Made by a program: the position numbers and the translations under genes
Source: Gordionus sp. m RMFG-2023
Lineage: Eukaryota > Nematomorpha > Gordioida > Chordodea > Parachordodidae
Assembly (NCBI RefSeq): GCF_954871325.1
Contig: NC_088776.1
Span: 25,840,508-25,904,507, forward strand
Length of the DNA: 64,000 nt
Direction of reading: 5' to 3'
Shown here: one piece after another, positions 49,401 through 57,893 of the stretch
Layout: every line of letters begins with the position of its first letter
Numbering within the stretch: the first letter of the stretch is position 1
The notes under the pieces: generated by a model
What the model saw: only the letters and a program-made list of their open reading frames with translations
Database searches by the model: none
Told to the model about the DNA's origin: nothing

Positions 49401-52400
49401 ACTTTCCTTATATTTAAAAAGTGACAAAAAAGAGTAAGAAAATGCGATCAAAAAGCCTAAAACTTACACCAGATTGGTCTATTTTCTACTTTCTATATTA
49501 TAAAAAAAAACAAATTATAATCAGTTCGCATTTCCTTTAGAACTACTTTAATTCAGATTTTCACAAGAACTCCAGTTATCTCATTTTAAGATTTAATATA
49601 CAGTCCAGTTATGGTTACGATTTGAAAAATAAAAACTGGTCAATCCAGGAAATGCATCATATCTCCATGAACCCAAATAATAAACATCATGTTTTATTTG
49701 AATAATAAAACCTTCTATAAGCTGATTTGTTTAAGAATAATTCTTGATCAAACTATGTCTAAAGTAATCAATTAATAATCTTGATAATATTTGTTTAAAA
49801 TAATAAAATTAGGATAAACACTTAAGGGATATAGGGTAGGGGTTGGTGCGACACCCCAAAATTAAATGTCCATGAAATAAAAGCTATTAAATTTTTTATA
49901 ATAAATTCATTTTATAGGTCTTATACGTAATTCTATCTAATGTAGAATTTATTGAATACAGTGTTGTTAAACGGCCCGATTTTTTTAAAATGTCCCGATT
50001 AAAATTTTAGCCAAAATAATATTATGTAAGACTGGAGATTTAGCTCCTAGATAGCAGAAGATAATTGATACTCCCTTTTTTTCAAAATTTTTAATGTGCA
50101 AGATCTGTTTTTGAAAAAATATTATGGTCACTAAATGAATTGTTGGGAGCCCATTACTACGGGATGAATAGATTGTACCAGCCGCCTCCAACAATATTCC
50201 CCTAGCCTTCTACAAAGTTTTAAATTTTGATACTTGAGATAAATTGGTTAATGATGCTTACTACCAAGTGAATGTTTGGAAATATTCTAAATACCAACCT
50301 AATTTGCTAAATACCGACCAAAATTTATTAAAATGTAATAAGACCCTTATTATTTAATATATTATAATGGAATCACGTGGTCGAGCCCGGCCTCCTATAT
50401 ATCATCCCCCAAGGATGGAACCACCAAGTTAGAATAAGAAAAAAAACATGATCATTACTGGGATTCGAACCGGTGACCATGGGATCAGTAAGCGAAGCTC
50501 TTGCCGACTAAGCCATAGAGGCTTTTCAAAAATCAGGATTTTTCAAATATATATTATAAATATATTTGGTAGTGCCTATCCAAATGAAAAATAAACAAAA
50601 TTCAAATTCGATAGGTAGTACCTTGAGGTAGTAAGCATCATTAACCAGATAAATTTATCAATTCAAAAAAGAATATAAAGTTTATTATTTGGGGAATTAT
50701 GGAATAAGATCGTACCAACCCCAATATTACTTTCCCCCCTCTCCCCCAAGCAATGTTATAAAATTATTTATAAAATGAAGCTGAATTTTCAACATTGTTT
50801 GGGAAAAATCGATAATAGTTTTTTCAAAAATTTTATTTTTAATGTAAAGTGATTATCCTTCAAGTATACCTGACAATTTTAATTGAAATGTTATTTTTAT
50901 TAAATTGAAATTTGTTTTGATAATTTTAAAAAAAGATTCAGACAATGGTAGTAGTTGGTGTCTATTTGCCTTGGCCATATTTAAAAATCAAATTTTGGAA
51001 TCGTCTTTAATAACGGGAATAAATGCTGCTTTCACTGACGTGACCTTTGAAAAAGATATTTTTACATTGTATAAATTAAATTAACATTAAAAAAATTTGT
51101 TTTTATCATTATGTTCATAAAAATTTTATTTTGAAAAACAAAATAATAAAGCTACGACATGCCTCCTGATTTTGTTATCAAACTAGAATTTTATTGTAGT
51201 AGTTCTAGATTCATATTCAAATCGAAAATCTTGGATCAATTTGTAAAATTTTGAATTTAATTATGGGTTGAATTATGTCTTCTTAAACTTTTCTTGTGAA
51301 ATGATTAAATAAAATTAGAAAATTCAGAGTTTAAGTTTTGGGTTTTTTTTTGCAAAATGCGAATATTTTTCTATCTCGAACATAATATGCGTAAGTGTAG
51401 GTGGGATTTTCTGGACCTCCCCCCTCCCCCATAAATGTGTAGGCCTTATTTTTTAAAAAAAATTAGACATAGGAGCATTGGCTTATAATTTTTAATAGTT
51501 TATAATGATATTAACGGGAATACAAATTTTTCTAGAGAAATTTCCTCATGACTTACCCCTCCCCCCACTCCCATCTTCACTCTTAGTTTATAAAAAGGAT
51601 TTATCAATTATTCGCTTAAAATGAATAAAATAGTGTAGAAGATTTAAATATTATTGATTAATCCAATGTTCAGTCAAAATCCGTCATTATAATATAAGCC
51701 CTAAGAATAAAGCCATTTTTGATAAAATAATCATGTTTAAAAACACTTTAATTAAAATAATGAAATCCAAATTGACTCTTGTTTACTTTATATTGCATAT
51801 GAAATTCATGATAAAAGAATTACATAATTGATTTATCTTACACCTAACATCAGAATTAAATCGGGTCACAAATTTAAATAAATAATGTGACATTTAATAA
51901 TTCAATTTATAATAAAAAAAAGAGTATCTGTATTCGTCTGAAAATCGTAATCGTAATAAATATAAAATACTTTTTATTTTTTGGTATTTAAAATATAAAT
52001 GCTAAATACTTTCTAAAATATTCTAATAAATACTAAATACAATAAAGTATTTGTATTTGGTATTAAATAGACGTATTTGCGTTACTGCCAACCCCACTTA
52101 AAATATATATTATATTAAAAAATTAAATTATAGAAGACGCGAATACCCACTGCTAAAAATTTAGTATCTAAATACTCATTGAATGGACTAACGAATTCCA
52201 AATCTACCAGTAATTTTGTTTCGTATTGGCCAACGATGAGATTTAAGGCAGATCTATCTACTATAACATCACCATCTAAAAATATGGGTAATGCCATGGC
52301 AACGTTTAAAAAGATAAATTTAGGGAATTTTTTGAGCCACAACTTTCTACCGCCTTATCCTAATGGCAAAATCAATAAAGGTCGCGGTAATATGAGTTCT

Positions 52401-52782
52401 TCGTGCAGCGTTGATTTCGTTCAACCTTCCAACAGATTAAATCTCATAGCAAGTGATAAGTATGGCGACAATTATTCTAACAAAATCTCCAAACAATCAT
52501 TTCCCAATTCAACGCAAGTAATTTAATGTTTCAAATATAGACATGTGTATAATTTTTTTTGAAAAATAATTAGGAATCGATATATTCAGCTATTAGTAAT
52601 TTAGACGATATCAAGTGCGTATTAACATTATTATTTTGAGTTCATATCATATTCATTTATCTTTGCCTTATACTAATGCAGTCCAGTAAAATACATTTTG
52701 ATAGCTGATTGCGAATTAACATCGGACCTCGTTAATAGTTCGTTCCAAGTTGGTGATTTGCACGTGAAAATAAATGATTCAG
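39799..52782 (+). CDS. RTKN-like: Rhotekin-like gene (six exons traced, both ends open)
   Basis: Exons 39799-40490, 48852-48923, 50936-51068, 51200-51242, 52134-52459 and 52682-52782 have GT-AG borders, and the phases fit from the second to the sixth. Rhotekin binds GTP-Rho through an N-terminal HR1 coil and has an anillin-like region and a PH domain. The first exon reads LELELKYRDGLIKIIRICGQ and VSNYRIRSYLSYM, matching rhotekin HR1. The second reads IRIPLLWTEKEHFKS, matching the conserved rhotekin IRIPLMWKD motif. The third reads WCLFALAIFKNQ and TDVTFEKDIF, matching its FAVFCLxQIG and LTDIxFxxxIxF parts. The sixth reads KYILIADCELTSDL, like the YxLLAxTTLTL segment. At least one exon between 40490 and 48852 and the PH domain are not found. 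The introns are full of transposons. Confidence 0.75.
41035..41160. repeat. 18-19-bp satellite, about seven units
   Basis: The unit TTTTTTTAAATGTAAAGG repeats about seven times with small length changes in the T run, inside the hAT. Confidence 0.9.
41294..42180 (-). pseudogene. hAT transposase C-terminal part, broken
   Basis: The 41294-41545 frame reads FYILACLPITTCTNERTFSN and LNGLALLNIHRDL, the hAT dimerisation domain. Upstream to 42180 the helical region is decayed by stops and shifts. The N-terminal finger and first catalytic part are missing. Confidence 0.75.
42555..42925. mobile_element. Fold-back element with arms of about 150 bp
   Basis: The left arm (about 42560-42710) and right arm (about 42765-42920) are inverted copies, sharing GATATTTxxTATT, TTTACTGAGG, ACATGTATAGA and ATATT(C)TAACATG-type words at matching distances. 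The centre is a short AT spacer. No coding region is present. The target duplication is unclear. It is a non-autonomous DNA element in an intron. Confidence 0.6.
43394..43415. other. Perfect 22-bp palindrome
   Basis: TTAAGTTATGTACATAACTTAA reads the same on both strands. It is isolated in intron sequence; role unknown. Confidence 0.85.
43509..44877 (-). mobile_element. hAT transposon fossil, CAGGGTTTCGAACCG ends
   Basis: The left end CAGGGTTTCGAACCGTTA and right end GGTTCAGTTTGAAACCCTG are inverted matches with repeated CGGTT words inside. Flanks CATGTAAC (43501-43508) and CATGTATC (44878-44885) differ at one base. Near 44160-43930 the minus strand reads LEKDTNILNYWEN and SMPELYKLA, then a decayed dimerisation motif, so it holds a dead transposase tail. 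Confidence 0.85.
45773..45994. mobile_element. TAGTGTTG MITE nested in hAT
   Basis: The ends TAGTGTTGCTAAACGGCTC and GAGCCGTTTAACAACATTA are inverted matches. Inner parts ACGACTAACTCAATATTT and AATATTGAGTTAGCCGTT are also inverted copies. The 222-bp element has no gene. Target duplication is not clear for this copy, but a relative at 57587-57727 has a perfect one. Confidence 0.8.
46388..46500. repeat. Tandem duplication of about 55 bp
   Basis: Two neighbouring units both contain TAAGTAATTCTTGTACGG between AATATA-rich ends, with one small difference in the A run. Confidence 0.85.
48852..48923 (+). CDS. RTKN-like: Rhotekin-like exon (IRIPLLW motif)
   Basis: It follows a TTGTTATAG acceptor and ends before GTGAGT. 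It reads IRIPLLWTEKEHFKSVKIKA and then KIS, with two bases completing a codon from the previous exon. An inner GTAAAA at 48899 is an alternative donor, but only the GTGAGT site keeps frame with the next exon. Confidence 0.75.
48924..50245. other. Intron of the rhotekin-like gene
   Basis: No exon is recognised. It holds a stretch at 49015-49085 with CCCACCCGATTT and CCTGGCCCGAAT words, probably a decayed GC-ended hAT-like terminus, and at 49961 the sequence GTGTTGTTAAACGGCCCGA, one terminus of the TAGTGTTG MITE family. Confidence 0.5.
50246..50646 (-). mobile_element. TIR-flanked MITE containing a tRNA-like region (copy 2)
   Basis: The ends are inverted copies of GGTTAATGATGCTTACTACC and the flanks carry a perfect 9-bp duplication AGATAAATT (50237-50245, 50647-50655). 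On the minus strand, 50525-50455 reads like a tRNA 5' part: an A-box-like TGGCTTAGTCGG, then 34 bases later a canonical B box GGTTCGAATCC. Acceptor and anticodon stems do not pair, so it is not a working tRNA. It is inverted relative to copy 1 and is the more complete copy. Confidence 0.85.
50936..51068 (+). CDS. RTKN-like: Rhotekin-like exon (WCLFALAIF to FEKDIF)
   Basis: It starts after AAAAAAAG and ends before GTATAA. It reads DNGSSWCLFALAIFKNQILE and later INAAFTDVTFEKDIFT, in the position of the rhotekin segment after the IRIPLMW motif. Phases on both sides fit. Confidence 0.75.
51200..51242 (+). CDS. RTKN-like: Rhotekin-like micro-exon
   Basis: This 43-base exon lies between TTATTGTAG and GTAAAA. 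It reads SSRFIFKSKILDQF, in the place of rhotekin's GPDFELRLELY strand. It was chosen because it keeps frame between its neighbours. It is the weakest of the traced exons. Confidence 0.5.
51390..51590. mobile_element. Decayed hAT-MITE remnant in intron
   Basis: The block with CTCCCCCCTCCCCC words near 51415 and the GGCTTATAATTTTTAATAG to ATGATATTAACGGGAATAC part resemble the G-run-bearing ends and inner block of the 26099/40892 family. No boundary is clear. Confidence 0.4.
52134..52459 (+). CDS. RTKN-like: Rhotekin-like exon, linker region
   Basis: It opens after AAATTATAG and closes before GTATGG, two bases into a codon. It reads KTRIPTAKNLVSKYSLNGL, then a Ser/Asn/Lys-rich stretch (STITSPSKNMGNAMATFKK). 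Rhotekins have a similar basic, variable linker here. The frame would run on to a stop at 52526 if unspliced, so a short isoform is possible. Confidence 0.65.
52682..52782 (+). CDS. RTKN-like: Rhotekin-like exon (YILIADCELTSDL)
   Basis: It lies between ACTAATGCAG and GTAAAT, strong splice sites. It reads PVKYILIADCELTSDL then SSFQVGDLHVKINDS, matching the strand pair just before the PH domain of rhotekin (YxLLAHTTLTLxxVxDSFxTHDL). It ends in phase 1; the next exon was not found. Confidence 0.75.
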
Positions 52783-54168
52783 GTAAATATGACTTTCTTA
52801 TAATCAAGCTATAATTATAATTTATATTTAATTATTTCTGGGGGCTTAACAAAAAAGTAACAGTAAAAAAAGGTTTTTCAAAAAAAATATATCTAACTTT
52901 CTTTTGCCAAAATAAATCAACCACGCACCCCAAAGGGGTAAAGCGAGCCCTAAAAAGTAACCTCATTAAAGTGAACTTTATTATTTATATTAGGAAATAA
53001 ATGGTTCGTTTAAACCTCGTTAAATATCCCTAAAATCGAATTTTAAAGCATCATAACCTCCTTTATTTTATAATAATTAGCAATTTTTTCTTTTACATAA
53101 TATATTTAAATGGGAAATTTATTAATTCTAATTTTAGGAAAATTATAAAAATGATACTTTTGCAGGGTAAATCATATAGACATAAATTAAAAACCTTTTC
53201 AAAAGTTGTCTAATATTTAAAAAAAAATTATAAGCGCATATGCATTACAAAATTATACATTTTTTGGTGAAAAAGATTAGTCCTTAAAGTCGAATACTAA
53301 AAATTAGTATTTTCAGGGTTCATTTCGTTGTTTCATTGCGCTTTTATATAATATTTTTATTATGATAAAATTGGGCAGAAGCGTTTAGTGTTGTGTTATT
53401 CTAAAACATTTTTTTTAAATGTGAAAAACAAATTATTTTTCGTTAAAAAAAGGTTTATTAATTTGTATATTGCCATAAAATACATTATCTGAATTAGGAA
53501 AATGCTTCAATTTTTAAGAACTATACATTTAAATAATATTCTGTAAAGGTAATACAAGATCTTTGCCTATATTGGAACATTTTTCTTTTAAGCTTGATGC
53601 AATCGATTGAATATAAACGAGAATGAAAACTATTTGCAAGAATAAATTTTTTTTATAATGATTTTTTGCGCAAAATTTTATACCAGCATTATAAATAAAT
53701 TAATATTTTATAAATGAATAAATTATAAGAAAGAAACATTTGGAAAAAACCAGTGTTTAACAAAAGTCAAACGAGCATTTGAGATTTCTTTCGCCCAAAT
53801 TTTGATAATTTTTTTTTTATAGATTAACTAAATTGAATAAATTTTGTTTAAAATTTGTAATTTCATCATGAAAAACTTTTATACATAAAAATCGCAAAAT
53901 ATTTATTCATAAAAGATTTGGAATTTTGGGTAAAATTGGGTCAAAAATTCTGCTTGAGCAAAAATATTTTCATTATTATTGATCTCCAATTTTTCAGCCA
54001 TTTATAAAACCCTGGGAAAAACTTATCTTCATATTGAATGATAAAAATTATGCCCGGCATATATTAATTCATGAATTTTCATGACTAATCAAATTACAAA
54101 TTAAGATATTTAACAAAAATATTGTTAAAAAATTCAAATATTTTAAAACTGATAAACGATAAGCGAGT
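52783..54168. other. Intron or intergenic DNA
   Basis: No PH-domain exon could be recognised. A 52-bp GC-richer stretch at 52920-52970 (CCCCAAAGGGGTAAAGCGAG) stands out but was not identified. Confidence 0.45.
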
Positions 54169-54921
54169 CTAATATAATTCATAAACTACATCGGTTTTAC
54201 ATATAAGTGGATCAAATATAGATATATTCCCATTTTCAACTATAGTAGTGTCTTCGTCAACAATTATAGCCATTAAATTTTGCTCTACTGATTTATTTGT
54301 TCCTACTTTATTTACCATTTGTAAAAGTTCTTCATGGCCATTCTCGTGTCTATACGAATGGTAACGTAAGGAAGTAGATTGATTGGCATCTTTACCAGAA
54401 CATTTTTGATCGCTACCACTTTTTATAAATAAGTTTATCAAAACCGAACAGGAAAAAAAGTAGGTTAGGAAGGATCTATTTCTTTTACATTCATCAAAAC
54501 CACTCTTTTTCTTCAGTTTAAATGCTATGACAATAATTATGATAATAATCATTATCAAAATTATTGTCCCACAAATCCCAATTATCCAGTATAAATTATC
54601 ATAAGATTTGGAAGTATCCTCATTATCATTTATCCCGAATTCAAACATATTATAATTGAGGTTTGTTGTATTTTTTCGAAATGCACCTATCTTTCTAAGG
54701 CATAATACTATTAAAAGTACTACATTGTTATTATTATTATGTGATAAAACAACGGTCACTTTTGTTAGTACACGATCAGGATATATAACAGATTCGTATT
54801 TTAAGAATGTCGACATTACCATTTTAGTCATATTGAATTGATCTGAATTATCATAAAATATAAAAAAAATTAGTTTACAATTTGATGTCATAATAAAAAT
54901 ATTGTGTTTGCAATCACTAAG
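54169..54921 (-). CDS. C-terminal exon of a putative single-pass membrane protein
   Basis: The frame ends with TAA at 54169. It is entered either at the ATG at 54891 or, more likely, through an ACTTAG acceptor at 54922. An N-terminal extracellular-looking part with NMT and NTT sequons is followed, at about residues 98-123, by a strong membrane segment (IIGICGTIILIMIIIIII), then a KLKKK stop-transfer sequence and a Ser/Asn-rich tail of about 110 residues. A second hydrophobic stretch (FSCSVLINLFI) follows. It may be the 3' exon of the same minus-strand gene as 60631-61510, but the exons between were not found. Family unknown. Confidence 0.5.
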   Translation of the reverse strand, partial: LSDCKHNIFIMTSNCKLIFFIFYDNSDQFNMTKMVMSTFLKYESVIYPDRVLTKVTVVLSHNNNNNVVLLIVLCLRKIGAFRKNTTNLNYNMFEFGINDNEDTSKSYDNLYWIIGICGTIILIMIIIIIIVIAFKLKKKSGFDECKRNRSFLTYFFSCSVLINLFIKSGSDQKCSGKDANQSTSLRYHSYRHENGHEELLQMVNKVGTNKSVEQNLMAIIVDEDTTIVENGNISIFDPLICKTDVVYELY

Positions 54922-55009
54922 TTATTAGAGGGCTCTAAGCAATATTATTTTTGAATTATAATCATCAATTGATTGTAATAAATTAAACTACTATACATCA
55001 AAAGAAATA

Positions 55010-55114
55010 TTAGTATGAATTTTGTGAGACCTCAGATTTGCCATTGGCATTTTCCCTTACTTCATATTCATTGATTTCAATCTTTTCACGAATTTTTTTT
55101 AATTTGGCATCCAT
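55010..55114 (-). CDS. Small ORF or first exon, MDAKLKKIREKIEI
   Basis: A 34-codon ATG frame reads MDAKLKKIREKIEINEYEV and on to SQNSY. Its charged helical start looks like real protein. A GTAAGG donor after EINEYE (near 55060) suggests a first coding exon of a minus-strand gene. No partner exon was found. Confidence 0.3.
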   Translation of the reverse strand: MDAKLKKIREKIEINEYEVRENANGKSEVSQNSY

Positions 55115-56170
55115 TAAAGTAATATTTTTAATATGAAAATATGGGGCTATTTAATTAGATAGATATTAATTAATCTAGCAACTATTTATTAGAGATTGTT
55201 TAGGGGTGATCCAAATCAGTAACATATATAAGATTAGTGTCTACAATCCAAATTTTAAGAAAAAGTGTTAGGCTGCATTCAGATCGGGTTTAATAACTAA
55301 ACAGAATCTAATTATTTTGTTAGTAAGATGGGTTCAGTTTAAACCAATAATGGCAGATAAAGAACTAGATTCCATTTGATTTCTAAAATCTAACCCAACG
55401 TAGCTGACCACCCTTTTCTAACGTGGAGTGGTCTAAAAGGGTTGGTTGATCTTCACTATCAAGGATCTTGCTTAAGGATGGATAAACTTTATAAGAAACT
55501 CTATTAATCATTAATTTTGAGATATATAATCTCTATATTTTTAAATTCGATTGCATTTTATATTTTTGATTAGATTATGGCCGTCAAATAAACTTTTATT
55601 TAAGGTGGCGATGAATAAATCCACATAAATTTTTTTTTGAATATTATAATATTCAAACTCAAATTGTAAAATTTTATTCGGGCTCGGGTCGGACTAAAAA
55701 AAATGTGTGCATGGACTCGGACAAAAAAATTTTCATTTTCAGACCTCTAAGGGTTAATTTTTTTTTAAAACAAATCTGACAGATCATGTGTTTATAGACA
55801 GACTAATAGAAATTCTAATGAGGGGACGTAAACTTCCTTGAGTTCAACCTTAATTTTTATTATAAAATTTTACAACATAATACTCGTCTAAATTAATTAT
55901 TGTTCTATCTCATTTACAATTTTGGAAATTCACATTTCACAAAATACTAGTCTTAATTAATTACCTAGCCTAGTAAATATATTTATATTGAATTTGCACC
56001 ATCTTTATGTCAAATTATCCAATTTCCAAAATTATTTCCATCTTTAAAACCTAAATTTAAAATACCTTCATGTATTTACTTAGTAAAAATTTTTTTAAAC
56101 AGTGAATATGAAATGATTAAAAATATAGTATTCAAAAGAATAGATAAAAATAAAAATTTGACCCTCATTA
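55115..56170. other. AT-rich stretch without a recognisable gene
   Basis: At 55675-55745 words such as CGGGCTCGGGTCGGAC and ACTCGGAC suggest one decayed GC-ended hAT-like terminus. Its partner was not found. Otherwise nothing is recognised. Confidence 0.45.
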
Positions 56171-57390
56171 GTGATGGGCAATATAAATATTATTATAGCA
56201 ACCCCAAGCCACATGTTCTATAAATCAAATGAAATAGGGACCAATATGCATACATAGAAATCTATCTAATAAATTTATTAAATCAATTGAAGAAATAGGA
56301 AATACAAAAATAAATATAACTGATGATGCAAATAATATGAAGAAAGAACAGATACTTGTAAGAAATAAATATTGAAATATGGAATACATCGGGTGTGCAG
56401 CTCATGCACTTAATTGCTTTTAAAGGCAAATAAAATAATGCAATTCAAATTAGAGATCTGCAAAAGTAGGCCCGGCACGTACCTGGCCCGTGAAATTGGG
56501 CTCTTGCCTAATATTTTTTAAAAAAATTCGGGCCGGGTCGGGCCTTGGAAATTTTTTAAAATATATCTAAATTTATCAATTTTATGTTGAATTTTTAATG
56601 TAAAATAAAAATATTTGATTTTATTTATAGAAAATAGACGCCATATAACATATATCTTTTATTTTGAGTAATTATAAAAATTAATTTCTTTATTTAAATA
56701 AATTCTGACCGGGCCGGAAAACTCTTTAAAGGATATTTCGGGTTTAAGTCGGGCCGGCAAAATTCTTTAAAAATAATTTCGGGCCGGGTTGGGCTTGAAA
56801 AATTAGGCCCGATGCAGATCACTAATTCAAATATTAGCAAAGGCAAAAAGACAAAATAAATAAAATCCAACCATTTAAGGAAAAACAACTATATTTTGAG
56901 ATAAAATTAGGATTGCTTCCTTAAGTTGCCTAATCCAACTTACTGGGCACGTATTTTGATAATTAATAACCTAAAATAAAAATATTTTTGAGGAGCAATA
57001 CTTTACATTTTTACTGATAATTCGCAATTTCGAAATAGGATTTTAAAAAAATTGATAAGGTCAGAAAACTAGTTTTTATAAGAATGAATCTCGGAGAAGC
57101 AACTTCTGAAAATGATAAATGACTCAATTCTAGTTGTTCAAGCTCTTATATGCAATCGCTTTCATCTTCAAAGATAACGAACAAAATAAACGAAATTATA
57201 TCATACTTGTTTAAATAACATGTTAATAGTGGTCTATCTGTTTTCAATAAAACATGAAAAAAAAATACATTTCCCTGTAAAATATTTTTTAAAGAGGAAT
57301 ATCCCCTTAAATAACCCCAAAATATAGTTTCCAGGGAAATCTACGCCCTGGGTAAAATGCCTCACCTTAAATGCGCTGCTGATCTAAATT
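56170..57390 (+). mobile_element. Decayed hAT remnant interrupted by a MITE
   Basis: It may start TAGTGATGGGCAA near 56168. Around 56390 the plus strand reads YIGCAAHALNCF, the CxxH motif region of ZBED-type hAT transposases. The reading then meets the MITE at 56451 and resumes in decayed form after it. The right end was not fixed. Confidence 0.5.
56451..56824. mobile_element. hAT-type MITE with GGCCCGG-rich ends, perfect TSD
   Basis: The left end TAGAGATCTGCA and right end TGCAGATCACTA are inverted matches, with GGCCCGGC / GGGCCGGG words inside. The 8-bp duplication ATTCAAAT at 56443-56450 and 56825-56832 is perfect. It has no gene. Confidence 0.9.
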
Positions 57391-57586
57391 TGGATTAGTA
57401 GAAAAATTGTAAATTATAGAGTAGAGCTCTGCAGGTCAAAATCCAATCCAGACGAACTTGGGTTGGTCGGATAGACATCTTCTTGGACTCGGACTTTGAT
57501 TTTAAAATTTATTTAATTAATTTATTTTTCTAATGTTTTAATGAAAATCATTTTCAAGAATAACTGAAAAATTGATCAACCTTAAG

Positions 57587-57727
57587 TAGTGTTGTTAAAC
57601 CACTCGATTTTTAAAACGACTAACCCAATATTTTAGCCAAAATTATGTATGTCTTGAGATTTCGTTAATAGATGTCCAAACCTTTCTGTTATCTATTCTC
57701 TGGGTTTGTCGAGCCGTTTAACAATTA
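57587..57727. mobile_element. TAGTGTTG MITE, perfect TSD
   Basis: The ends TAGTGTTGTTAAACCACTCG and GAGCCGTTTAACAATTA are inverted matches. The 8-bp duplication ACCTTAAG at 57579-57586 and 57728-57735 is perfect. At 141 bp it is a shorter relative of 45773-45994. Confidence 0.9.
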
Positions 57728-57893
57728 ACCTTAAGCGTTTGTAATTATCCCCATTTAGTTTTCAATAGACCAATAAAAAATAATTGAATAAGATCGGACT
57801 CGGGTCTATTGCCAAATTAAAATCTTTGATAGGACTCGGATCTTTGGGGGGGGGGGGGTAAGGGTTGGGGGGGGGATCTCGGATCGGCGAGAT

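Noticed and set aside
50451-50525. A functional tRNA gene on the minus strand
   Set aside because: A and B boxes are present, but the acceptor, anticodon and part of the T stem do not pair, and the whole stretch lies inside a TIR-flanked mobile element.
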